Origin: Epiperipatus broadwayi
Taxonomy: Eukaryota; Onychophora; Udeonychophora; Euonychophora; Peripatidae
Direction: 5' to 3'
NCBI GenBank assembly: GCA_028023455.1
Contig: JAQFVV010006426.1
Coordinates: 1,593,501 to 1,657,500, forward strand
DNA length: 64,000 nucleotides
The notes below the pieces were generated by a model. That model did not search any database, was not told where the DNA came from, and saw only the letters and a list, made by a program, of their open reading frames with translations. This document shows, one piece after another, positions 36,874 to 49,284 of the stretch (the first letter of the stretch is position 1; the number at the start of each line of letters is the position of its first letter). The position numbers were made by a program, and so were the translations under genes.

Positions 36874-39800
36874 TAAACTACAAAGCCACAAACGCTTCTT
36901 TCTTTAAATGTTTCAACTTTGTCTTTTCATAAAAATTATTGGTAGCCAAACTGTAATTTAATTTTGGCTAGTGATGTAATTGTAAAATTATGTGATCATT
37001 TTGTATAATTTAAAAAAAAAAACTTTTAGCATTTGATACATAAATTGAAGTATATAATATAATTTTTTGTTTATGGTTTGACAAAAAATTAGCATTAAAT
37101 TAATACAATAATGCATCAGAAGTAATGAGTTTTTGCTAGATATATTTTATAAAGGCCCACCTTGTATAATATGTAGGAATGCCTATTTTAAAAATTATAT
37201 ATGTATGTACATAATATTAACAAACTTCTGCTCTTATATTTATGTATTATTCTAACACGTGAAAAAATGCTCATATATTTAAATAATATATTCAATACAA
37301 TTGTGTTCATTAAATGCCATCAAATTTAATTCTTAAGATAAAAACATTGTAAAAAAGGCCAATTCTACATTGTTCAACAGCTGTCTGCAAATTATCTTTC
37401 ATTTTTTAAATAGGAAAATTGCTAAATTTTAATTTCAGAATCGTTTTATGATTATAATTTCTGAAACTGTTTCTTTCAAAAAATAAACATTATTATTTAA
37501 CAATATTCTTAGTTGTTTCTAAAACTATAAATATATTTATAAAAAACTGCTATTTCAAGACACACAATTGATTTAGATGAACCATTAATGCAGTGATTTA
37601 TGTAATATACTAGGGTCATTAAAACCAAAATTAGTTGCTTATATTAAGCCTATGCTTTCTATTATTAAAATAAGTCATATGATAAAAAAAGTAAATATTT
37701 CTCTATATTCCGTTTATGTTTGTATATTGATATTTGATTAAAATCCTTATAAATATAAAAACAAGTATTAACTTAACCATGATATTATTCAAATCAGATT
37801 TTAATGTTAATGTGGGGTTAATATTTACCCATTGTTATAATGTTGCAACCAAAGTATTCAAATATAAACTAAGTATAAATAAAATTTAATAATGTAATAA
37901 AAATGACAATACTTAACATGACTACAAATAATCATTGGATTTCAAATACAAACACCATAAATAATCATATTTCTTGTTATTTATTAGAAGTAAATGTATT
38001 AAGTTGTGCTTAAAGCAATGTAATACCTATTGTGAATAAAATAATTAAAGCAGTGTTAATTTAGTATTCATTAATGAAATTTACTCATAATTTACTGCTA
38101 ATTGTCAATATCATGTAATAAAAACAATTTGTTATTACAATAGTAATTAACATCATGTTTTGCTGAAGATTTGTGACAATGGCATTTTAGTTGTGTGTGT
38201 ATTTTAGACTATTTTTATCATCTAATATTAAATATTGAATGTCTTTAAAAGAACTTATTTATTTAAATTTTCAATTACATTTAACTGTTAGTAATAGCAT
38301 ACAGGTTAATATATACACAATATGTCAAGTTGTATTATTTTCTTTACTTTAAGTCTTGTTGGCCTGACCAGTGACAGTTCTAGCATGGGAATTGAAGTTA
38401 GACCACTAGAATCTTGATGGTTGGTTAGAGTATTAAAATAGTTTAATATACAAACACAAGTAATTAAAATACTTAAAAATAAGTCCATATTCATTGCTTA
38501 TATGTTCATGATTAAATGCCATTATGTGCAATACCAAAACACTTCTACATTTATGTTTCAGATTATATAATAACAAATGATGTTTTTGTATATGCTGTTT
38601 ACAAATTCTAGTCTCTAATTTTCTATACTACATTAATGCAAGATGAGTCATGACTGCATTTGACTGATGCTAGTGTTGCCATTTGCTTTGATTGTCATTT
38701 AAATATACTTAGTTTCAAATTTGGAACTCCTTTGCAAAAGTTTCTTATAGATATTCACATATGGTATGGATAAAGATTTTAAATCAAGTTATTATTATTC
38801 ATGACTCAATAAGCTATTTTCTTCTTGTGTAAATTTGTATTAGGCTATGATGGCAGTTGCTATATAAATGTTTGGTAATGAGATATTATTCAGTGGATAA
38901 GGTTGAAAATAATGACATTCAATATGTACTTATATATTAGAAAATAGTTTTAAAATGTCATTTTGATATTTTATGTAAAAATGGTAACTAATTTTATATA
39001 AGTCTTATATATATATACACACAAACATTTTATTTAAATTTGCAAAAACAAAAGAAAAATGATAATACTTAAATAAAAATTTATTACTTACATCCAATTT
39101 TATTTCTTTACCAAAACTATTATTTTAACATTGTTGCAAAACTCAATTCAGTTGATTGAGTTAAAAGTTTTGTTAAGCATTAAAATTTTTTACAATCAGA
39201 TAAATGACGGTTTTGTAAAAAAATGAATGAAAAGACAAATAAAGAATAGAGATCTTATTACAGAGTTATTTATTTATAAGAATTTACATAAATGCTTTTA
39301 TCTCTTTAATTTTTTCAAATTAGTTTTATATATAAATGACATTTATTGATCTCATATTTCTAACCTGTTGATGATATCTGCCAATGTATAAAACATTGGT
39401 TAATGATAACATCTTATTAAACTTTTAGATTTTATAAAATATTTTAAAGGTAAATCCAGTAGTGATGTTCTTACTACTCAAGCAAACAAAAAGTAAGTTG
39501 ATAGTTTCTTATACCAATAAATGTAGAAATGTATTTGATTAGGTTCTTCAAAAATATAAATTATAAAATCATTAAAAATAAAAAAAAAAGTGTTTACTAC
39601 ATAATAGTGCAAAAATGTGCACATTCATGAATATTTAATAGATATTGCTTTGTATGAATTATATATATAATTACATTTACTAATATCATTTACAATTATG
39701 ATCTAGGTTTAAGAGTGCCTGGAATTTTAAATATTATTTACTAACATTATCAAAAATTTTTTTTCTTTTTTAAAAGAGCATCAAATTTACTATTTTCTGA

Positions 39801-39947
39801 TTATAATTACATTTCCATACTCTGCCATTCTAAATATTAATGTGAAAAGATACTCATATAGTTTAAATATAAAATTTAATAATATTTATTATACCGAGTA
39901 TACTTTTGAAGCTTTCACTTCATATTCATGGTCAATCTCCTTAGAAT
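36874..39947. other. AT-rich noncoding, nothing recognised
   Basis: About 3 kb of low-complexity A/T sequence with no exon-like block, RNA gene or repeat pair. Confidence 0.5.
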
Positions 39948-40310
39948 ATTATTTTTTTCTGATTTAAATGCTATTAGTTTTTTAATTTATTACATATACA
40001 TTTTGTGTAATGAAATATGTCTTTTTTATTTTATGTTTGCGAATGTTTTTCTCTTTGCGCATAACTTTAATAGCACTTGTTTCACAGTTATGTTCATGTT
40101 CTTTTTCATAAATTATGAAGCATTCAATTCATTATCTGTTACAATAATGAGATAGAACAAACCCTTAGCTGTGATCCAAGTGCAATTAAAGTTATCTGCA
40201 AAGAGAAAAATGATTATAAATAAAAAATAAGAGGCTTGGTTCATTACACGAAATGAATATGTAATGACCAAAAAAACTAATAGCATTTAAGTCATGAAAA
40301 AAATTAATGT
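39948..40310. repeat. Diverged foldback repeat
   Basis: The left arm (about 39948-40087) and right arm (about 40169-40310) are inverted copies. GATTTAAATGCTATTAG pairs with CTAATAGCATTTAAGTC, and CTCTTTGC..ATAACTTTAA pairs with TTAAAGTTATCTGCAAAGAG. The loop is about 80 bp. Many mismatches indicate age. Open frames over it (75 and 64 codons) are by-products of the same sequence on two strands. Confidence 0.7.
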
Positions 40311-43300
40311 TTGCAGAAGGTTTACCAAGAATATGACATAAAAATGTCAAAAGTATATTAAGTACAATAGTTATAGTATTTATCACATTAATATATATGT
40401 ATTTATTTAAAATACAATTTTATAAATAATATAATGTCTATTTTTTTGCCATCTTATTATATCTTTTAAAATAAATAATTACAAATTGATTGTCTCAATG
40501 ACAATTATAAAATTGTCAATCACTTTATGAAAACAAAATTGCACTGTACTCCTGAAATATTTAGTTTTTATCATTCTACTACACTAAGCCAAATAAGTCA
40601 GTTTTTTTCAATAAACAAATCAACATAAAATATTTGAAAAGTAAACTATCTATTAATTAATAATGAAAAATGTGGTTGCCATTTGTAATTAATGCTTTTT
40701 ACATATAAAAATTGTATTTTGTAATTACAAAAGTAATTAACATAGTATTAGATAAATTTTAAATTAACATAAAAATTTAATATGTGATTTATACTTGACA
40801 TTTTTATGATTAAAGCTTAGTGTTATCAGGACTTTGCATTAATACATTTATTCTTAAGAAAAAAATGAATACTATTACATGCTTTTATAATGACTTAAAG
40901 TCTATGAATGCTTAACTAATAACTGTTTTATCATGGTCAACATTATGGTGTTTGGACTATAGTTAAATTCAGGTCATTTCATTAGATACATATTCATATA
41001 GTTTTTTTATTTGGTGATAGTTAATATTAACAACTAGCAAAAATATATTCAATAAAATGATCTTAATTTATACATACTCTTTATATTATCTGCTCACAAA
41101 AGTTTTTCACAATATAATTATTTTGCCAGAAATGGCATCCAAAAAAAAATTATGTTTATATGGAGTCCTTTTTTAAGAGCTTTAAAAAAGTCTTATTTGA
41201 CAGATAAACAGAAGAATTTCTAAATACTGATATACTAAAACTGTGTAATTCTTATTTTTTAAAAAAATATGTATATAAAGTTATGACTGAGAATATGTTT
41301 TAACCAGTTTAAAATTTTATTAATAAAAAATATTTAGTAACAATTAAAATATTCAGCGGAAATATTTTAATATTTCTCCTGTTTTTACAATTTCTAAATA
41401 TTTCTCAATACAAAATAATATATATCATTTTGAAAAACTGAATTAAAGAATGCTTAAATAAAATACAATAAAATTGTTATTTATTATTAAAACTTATTAG
41501 GCCTTCTATTTTTATTTATTTTGATATAGATTTATATATTGAGATGATTGTGTATCTCAGAGCATAAACAACATAGTAATGGTATATATAAAGTTGGATG
41601 GAAAAGTAGAAATAAACAAACAAAAAATGTTTGTAGATATTTTTTTATATCACACTAAAATAATAGTTAAAAATTAAAAAAATCAATAATTTTGTAATGT
41701 AAAATTATCATAAGCTATAGTTTTGAATCAAATATTTAAAAAAATCTAATGTTTTATTAATTTTGATACTGAAATTAAAACAAGCATGTTTTATGCTACA
41801 ATAGATATACTGATAATTATAAAATTTCACTATCTACTTTAAATAAATTAAGATATTTAACTAAAGCTTGTACGATGTATATGAATAATATCCTACAAAG
41901 TTGTTTTTGAAAGTATTAAGGAGAATAAAAAAGTTATTAACATTTTTCAATGAACTTAAAGAAAACTTACTTTTAATTACCATTTCTAAATTCTACTCTG
42001 TCTATAAAAAATTGGAAAAAAATTAGATAACAGATTATGACACCATTATTATTAAGAAGCCATAACTGAAAACAAAAGAGAGTGCATCCTCAGCTGCTAG
42101 TGTTGCACATAAAGGCAAGATCCAGCTTTTATTTGGTTGATATCTCATATGTGTATGAGATAAGTGGCTGGTTTTAGATCTATTAAATGAGAGACTAAAT
42201 GGAGATGATTGAATGTTATCAGTTACTTGATTTATACCTTTACAGAAAAATTCAATGGGACACTACACTACTTTTTATGGACATAATTATAATGAGCTAG
42301 GTTATGAAAAGATTTCAGTGTTATCATGCTAAGGCATAAACTGCTTTATCTGTAAGCAGAAAAGCATAGACAAAGTTATTGCATCATATATATATATATA
42401 TATATATATACGTTCAGAATTATGATTACCAACAAATTCAGAACTACAAAAGTACTAAACCCAGTATATAGATGGTATTGAACAGTATAAGCTTTAACTA
42501 TTTGCCATGCTCCAAAAATCTCCCCTATCCAACCAACCTCCTGATGCTTAATTCATTTTTTCTTCATCCTTCAGGTAGAAACAAGGACTCTCAAATTACA
42601 CTTAGCCTATCATGCACTAGATTTTATTAATTTACTCTCAGATATTCACTGAATACTATGATATAGTTAAACTATTATTATTAATATTCATAGTTTAATA
42701 CATACATATGATTTAATCAATGTGGATATAGATGAGTGGATATGATGAACAGGAATGACATGACAACGTATAGATATATACAATTTATTAATACAATTAG
42801 AAAATATAATTAATAACAATCATTTTATCTAATCATGACCGTTAGGATTACATTTTTAAACCAAAAAATAAATAACAATTACAATTTTATGATCAATAGT
42901 GATAATAGTACATAATTTCAATATCACCAAATAAATATATATTTTACAAAGAGGTCACCCGTCAATAATGACAATTAAGGTTGTGAAATATATAAAATAA
43001 TAATTGCAATAATGAACCTCTATTGAGCATACAATGAAGCATACTATTTCATGACAATAACAATTGTATTCAATACAATAAAAAATTAACTAAAAGTGAT
43101 AGTTAACCACAGTAAATAATCAGTATTATACTGGTGTCGTATAAAACAAAATTTTAGATTGAGAATGATAATATTTTATCAAAAATATGCCACTATAAAA
43201 TTAATATCCAATTCAAGCAAACACAATACTTGCTTATATTAAGCTAGAGGCCAAATGAATATATATAATAAATTTATATTGTTTACATACATAGGGAAGT

Positions 43301-44865
43301 AGAGGTATATGTATTTTTATTATAATATTTTATTGTTATCTTCTCAGCAGGAGTTATGGCAAAAGCATAATTTTATTTCTTTATTATTAATAATTATATG
43401 AAAAATATCTTATCTATTCCCACAGAATTAAAACAATATGATTAAGAAATCTAATTACTTCATATCTTTGAACTTGGTATATTATTAGATGAAAATGGGC
43501 AATCTTTTTCGAAGTAATGTATATATTCCTATAGTAACACTGCATTCAGCTTGGCTTGTGTAGGAAATAATAGAGCGTGGGTTTTGAATCACTATCTTTA
43601 TAGAGTATACCCTTCATTGGCTCAAGAAGCAGTCTATCTCGTATCGCCAAGACGATAAAATATCCGCGTGGCGATGCATAGCATTACTCAACATATTTTT
43701 ATTATTAAAGCGTATAGGCACGATCAAGTATTAAGCTACTGATATATTGCCCATTAAAACATTAATTTATATCTGCATAGATTTTTTCCTAAACCGCTTT
43801 AATAAGTAATAATGGAGAAACCGACAACCATATCTTATAGGCTATAAAATGCCCAAGTATTTCAAATATGAATCTAAACTATAAAATGCTAAGGAGGCAA
43901 GAAAAATACTATTGCTGAGATATTTCTCTTACCAAATGCATGCCTCACTAAATATACATATAGAGTGAGATAACCCATATCTTTGCAATAAGTAATATTG
44001 CCTATTTTAAATTTTAAAAGAAGAACTAGCATTATTATTATTATTATTTTACATTTAAATAAATGCATACACACACATATATATACCATTCGACCTTCTT
44101 TAATTGGCACAAAGAATCTTAATCTAAATCAAATAAAATAATTTTCGCGCTTATTTATATTTTAAATTTCTTTACCAAGATACTGTGATTATGCATATAC
44201 GGGAAGAGGGCGGATTTTTTTATTTTTATATATAGATATTTGATTTCTTTTCTATCTCTCTTTTTTATTATTAAATAAATGACATTTTTCACTAAGTCAG
44301 AATTAGACGATTTAGAAATTTAACTTTGACTGTTTCTTATTTTTTTAAACTATAAAAATCGTTACCCATTTCCCACTTTAGATTCGGGATAAAACAAACA
44401 AATTTATATATAAATTAGTTTCATAGTGTAATATCATTTATACCCATATTTAACTAAATTGGCACAAAGAAATTAATCAATCAAATATATATTATACTTA
44501 AAAGAACATACGGCATATCTCAAAACAAAACATAGAAAAGCGCAATTTTAAACTCTCTAATAATCTTTTTGTTCTACTTAGAATTATACATTACACTTTT
44601 TTCTGTTGTTTGAACCATTATAGTATGGTAAAATTTAAATTGACTTGTTAAAATAATAATAAAAATAAACTAAACACCATATATATAACCGCCTTGAAAC
44701 ACATTTTCTAAGATAGTCTTTTGAATTTTGAATCTAATGAAATTAAATGTTCGCATTTTTTTTTTTATGAAAGTATTTTTAAGATATAAATAATTTTTCT
44801 TTTTTAAAGAAGAAAGTTAACTGGATAGATTAGTGCACTTTGCTTGTGCATTTTTTTTCCACCGA
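40311..44865. other. AT-rich noncoding
   Basis: No genes were found. GC-richer patches at about 42060-42370, 42500-42620 and 43520-43690 look like old repeat fragments without recognisable motifs. A TA tract lies at about 42387-42410. TTGGCACAAAGAA recurs near 44104 and 44460 in partly matching context. Confidence 0.4.
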
Positions 44866-45750
44866 TTCATTCATTGGGGCGGCCTTGGGCTCACTGGACC
44901 AAATAGACTGGCTTCAGGTTGCTTCTCTATTTTTCTTTGATGGATGATTGAGGCAGATATTTTTTTTAGGTTCATTCATTATTAGGATCGATCTTTGGCT
45001 TTATCGGACTCAGGATGACTGACTTCGCTGTTGATTCTCCTTTTCTTTCTGCGCAGCTTGGATTTGTCTCTCTCCTCTTCTTTAGATGCATTTTTCTGGA
45101 GACTTTCCAGAGAAGGGAAAAGTAATTTGTATTACTCAAAAGCCATATCATGGATCTTTTCTCCACTTAAAATGTAGTCAATTGCACTAGTAGTTGAGAA
45201 AAAAAAAAGCACCAACTTTCTTACTACCAACAACTTTTTCTTCTCTAACTGCTTGACTTTTGAATTAATTACTCTCTCTGCTTGACTTTGAATAATTTGA
45301 ATCAATTACTCTCACTGCTTGACTTTGAATAATTTGAAATCCTTGGTTCCTTTTCTTTACTTTATTTATAATAACTTTTTGCTAAGCAAGGCTTTGTTTT
45401 CTATATATATATATATTTTAACACCTATAATATATTTTCCTTGGTTAGAAATGGAAACAGACCGCATGATTGGTTTTTCCTTTTTTTTAATTACATCAGT
45501 TTAAAGATTTTTAGGATTTACATCACTTTAAAGATAAGAAAACAATTTAACACTCCCATGCAACTAGCTGAGTTGATCTTTCAGTTTAAAGATAAGAAAA
45601 ACAATTCAACACTTCCTTGCAACTAGCCGATCTTTTACCAAAATAGGTGACACAACGAGATAAGATTACACAAAGTTATAAAATCTTACTTGCCTTTTAA
45701 TCGCCTCAAGGATGAGAAAAATTAATTCACACCTACATGCAACTATATTT
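44866..45750. repeat. Mosaic of degenerate short tandem repeats
   Basis: There are three neighbouring arrays. (1) Two units of about 105 bp start TTCATTCATT near 44866 and 44971 and share GACTGGCTTC/GACTGACTTCG. (2) CTGCTTGACTTT repeats near 45249, 45278 and 45314. (3) AAGATAAGAAAA...CATGCAACTAG repeats near 45529 and 45587, with a worse copy near 45711. The region is GC-richer than its flanks. A 64-codon minus frame (44972-45166) crosses unit 2; coding use is unproven. Confidence 0.6.
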
Positions 45751-46022
45751 TTCGGAAGTTTATGAAAAAGAAAAAGCGAGCACAAAAGTTATTAGCCAGG
45801 AACGAACGCCTTTAGGATAAAGATATATGACAATGGAAAATATTTCTTTCCAAAAATATATACATAAAAAGCATTCAAAGAACAATTACACACAGTCCAC
45901 CATTCGTAAAGCATACACCTGCACCTGCATATATCCCCTTTAGCAAACAAGCAAAAAAAAAAAAAAAGAATTGAGTTTAAAAAAAGAACATTTTAACAAC
46001 AACAGAGCCGGGTCAACCACGA

Positions 46023-46025
<3 letters not shown>
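45751..46025. other. Noncoding, ending in a TA tract
   Basis: Mixed sequence with an A run near 45952-45967. No gene seen. Confidence 0.4.

Positions 46026-46111
<86 letters not shown>
46026..46111. repeat. TA microsatellite, about 43 units
   Basis: Uninterrupted TA repeats just left of a palindromic element. Confidence 0.93.
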
Positions 46112-46112
<1 letters not shown>

Positions 46113-46157
46113 CTAGAACCATTAGATGTCTTTATTTTTAAATCATATAATAATAAT

Positions 46158-46808
46158 TCAAACCAATTTATTTAACACAGTATTCAAAATTAAATAATAC
46201 ATTCTTTACTGGAAGTACTTTCAATTGTTTCAGTGACAATCTTTATCAACCATTAATACAAATGTACAGAAAATAAAAACTTGCATTACCCATCATTCAA
46301 TCCTTTCAAATTTCCCACAATTTTGTTGTTTTTATACTAGCTTATTGTCTATTCATTAAACCATTACTATTTCTAGATATCATCATTGCCTTCTTAATTT
46401 TTTGTTTTTTATTACATCTTTCAATTTGAATAATTTTTCCATCTTTATTATTAAATTTAAAACCATAATTACATGCCTTATTATGATCAAAAATAATTAA
46501 ATTATTAAATTTAATAATAAAGATGTAAAAATCATTCAAATTGAAAGATGTAATGAAAAATGAAAAATTAAGGAGGCAATGATGATATCTAGGAATAGAG
46601 ATGGTTTAATGAATAGACAATCAGCTAATATAAAAACAACAGAATTGTGGGAAATTTGAAAGGATTGAATGATGGGTAATGCAAGTTTTTCTTCTCTGTA
46701 CATTTGTATTAATGGTTGATAAAGATTGTCACTGAAACAATCAAAAGTACTTCCAGTAAAGAATATATTATTTAATTTTGAATACTGCATTAAATAAATT
46801 GGTTTGAT
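46158..46808. mobile_element. 650-bp palindromic MITE-like element
   Basis: Arms 46158-46460 and 46505-46808 are reverse complements with scattered mismatches, around a 44-bp loop. The outer ends read CAAACCAATTTATTTAA and TTAAATAAATTGGTTTG. TA-rich sequence flanks both sides, so any TA duplication cannot be read with certainty. Two minus-strand open frames (65 and 84 codons) are opposite-arm images and not genes. Confidence 0.8.
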
Positions 46809-46824
46809 TTATATATATATATAT

Positions 46825-48976
46825 TGTAACGGGCACATACGTCATTACATTATTTTTTTTATTAAACACGAAAAAAGAAAAGTTCGCAAATAAGAACTTC
46901 TTTTGTTTAAGAATTAAAAATTGAAATTAAATATCATCTAAACTCAAATATATATATATAAAATCGCACAGATAAAAAAAAATATTAAAATAAAGCTTTA
47001 TTAAAAATAAGAAAAGGATTTTAAAAGCAAAAACTTAAAAAGATTTGGAGATAAAAATATATCTTTAAGTTTGGAAAACAAATTAATTAATGTTATTGAA
47101 AAATGGAAATGATTATTTTAATTAGTCCAAGTGAACTAGCCCTTGGGCATTTAAATGTATAAGCAACAATAAGATAGGAAAATAATAGAAACTAATAGCA
47201 AATAAAAAAAAATCCCTTAGAAATTGGACTTCCACAAAAGGGTCTTCATCATCATGATGTAATGTTGAGTTAATCTGAAAAATTAATATAAAAAGAAAGG
47301 TTTGGAAATAAAAAAGAAAATTAGAGGAAAAGATGTATGACAGCAGTAGTGATATGTATTAGTGTGGAGTTGAAGGAGAAGGAATTGAAAAGATGCACTC
47401 TTCAATCCCTTCAGTTTTGTTAAAAAAAAACAAAGAAATGACAATCGTTTTTTCTACATTAAGGACCAGCTAAAGTAAAAGACCTCTGGATAAATAAAAA
47501 CAATGGCTAACTGGATACCAATATCTTCAGGATGGTGTGGGAATTCCCATTCAAAATTACAAACAACTACAAATTATGGACTTATTAAAACTGTAAAAAC
47601 TTTAGAGAATTCATAAACATTAAATTAAAAACTTTCCGTATTTAAAATAATTGCAATAGAATCTTATCTGACCAACTTTATTTATTAATAAGTAATTTTA
47701 ATTTGATGTATTTCTTTTGTAAAATCATTTCCATTTATTTTTTTTGTTCTTTTAAGTTTTATTATGATTTCTGTTTTTCATTAAATTAAATTATATAAAT
47801 GTTAAACTTAAGTCGGGCGTGAATGGCTATATAGATTTGTAAAGTTATATTAGGGGGGGTAATCTTAGGTTATTTGTTTTGTAGTTAAATTGGGTCAATG
47901 GATTGGATATATTGGTGTAATTAGTAGATGTAGTACAAGATTCATTACAGGCAGAATCGCTTTATACATCGCACACTTCCTTTTTGCCAATGGAATGCGA
48001 TCTTAAGTCAGCAAAATGACCGCTGTCCTTTCCTATGGAGTTTTTTTTTATTGCTCTTCTCATCATATAGATGTAGTATTCCTATCTGATGAGAGGCAAT
48101 TTCTTCTCTTAACCTATTTTGTGCTGCCGTATTCATGTTACATTGAATGCATCGATGTATCAGATGGATTGACGTTGGTTTAACTGCGAACTTTTGGCCT
48201 AAGGTTAAATAAGGATAGAATATTTTGTTTTCAAATGCAAATCTATGTAGCCTATTCATACTCGACACTCTAAATAAAAATGCATTAAAATTAAGTTGGG
48301 TATAGACGCTTACATGGATTCGTTAGCGGTTACTTATGTTTGTGGTTTTCATATTCGATTAGAATATATAAGTCATCGATGTCAATGTGGCATCTTATGA
48401 TGAATGCCATGGGGTTTCTTGTATTTCCTCTGCAATTGACATTATCAATGGCTTTGTATTTTGATCGGTTATGTTTATTTTGAAATGTTTTTAACCATGT
48501 AATCTATGTAACCGATCTATACTCAACATTATAAAACAAACTTTCATAAATCCATCTGTGTGAACTTATAAAAAGTAAAATGTAAACTTATAATATTATA
48601 ACAATTGAAATGTAAATTGAAATTCTAAAATCAAGTTAAAATCCAAAGTAAAAGTTATTCTAAAATAATGCTAAATTATATATATATATATGGGCGTAAA
48701 TAAATGTTTGTGTGTTAATTTCTGGCAGTGGCTTATTTTATTCCTTTTTTAATATTGAAATGTATCTTAGACAAGAATTTATTATAAAATATAAATCTCT
48801 GCATCTCCATGAGCTGGTGACATTGGGCTAATGGTCTAAACATTTAAATAAAGTGGAATCTTAATAGTGTGTATCTGCCTACTTTATAAATTTTCTAGGT
48901 TCAAATGCCTAGATGGCGTCCTTGTAGTGCAGATTATGGTAACATTCGATCTTCACTTTCTTTTGGATCGTTATAA
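46825..48976 (+). mobile_element. Full-length LTR-like repeat, copy 3
   Basis: It begins TGTAACGGGCACATACGTC after TA repeats, follows the 26116-28292 copy throughout with roughly 10-15% change plus small indels, and ends GATCGTTATAA, a decayed GTTACA. The TATA-like ATTAATATAAAAAG (near 47283) and the hairpin GAATTGAAAAGATGCACTCTTCAATCCC (near 47391-47418) are kept. Conservation of those two features in a diverged copy supports a promoter and transcript-start role. No internal gag-pol lies on either side. Confidence 0.6.
48008..48268 (-). other. 86-codon minus-strand frame within LTR-like copy 3
   Basis: It starts MSSMNRLHRFAFENK and contains SIHLIHRCIQCNM, REEIASHQIG and a basic C terminus (NKKKLHRKGQ). 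The equivalent stretch of the 26-28 kb copy is partly readable in the same way. It could be the relic of a small protein; no family is recognised. Confidence 0.3.
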
Positions 48977-49022
48977 TATATATTTATATATTAATTCTAA
49001 TATTTTCACAGATAACAGATGC

Positions 49023-49284
49023 CATATTATTATTACTATTTGCAGGATATTAACAACACTTGGAAGAAACTATTGGAAGAGAAAATAAATTTTAAAACTT
49101 TTCAACCAATAGAATTTAAATATGAAGAGAAAAAAAAAACAATAAAAATGATTTAAAATTTTACATGCATTCTTATGATTTGAGAAAGAGGACACTCTGA
49201 GAAAGGTACTTGATATTGTACTGAAACATCAGCATTTAACTTTTTCACTACACGGAATATCCTGCAAATAGTAATAATAATATG
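49023..49284. repeat. 262-bp segment bounded by a perfect 29-bp inverted repeat
   Basis: The 29 bp at 49023-49051 (CATATTATTATTACTATTTG then CAGGATATT) reappear exactly inverted at 49256-49284. The loop contains CTGAGAA, a hairpin AGGTAC...GTACT and GAAAC at 49197-49227, in the order of a hammerhead core. No target duplication was seen, so it may be a small terminal-inverted-repeat element or a folded 3' piece of a retroelement. Confidence 0.6.

Noticed and set aside
44866-45750. CRISPR-like array
   Set aside because: Repeats are degenerate tandem units without regular unique spacers, in eukaryotic-type DNA.
45940-46122. Tyr/Ile-repeat frame
   Set aside because: Translation of the TA microsatellite; similar frames at 21304-21558 and 35601-35807 were rejected for the same reason.
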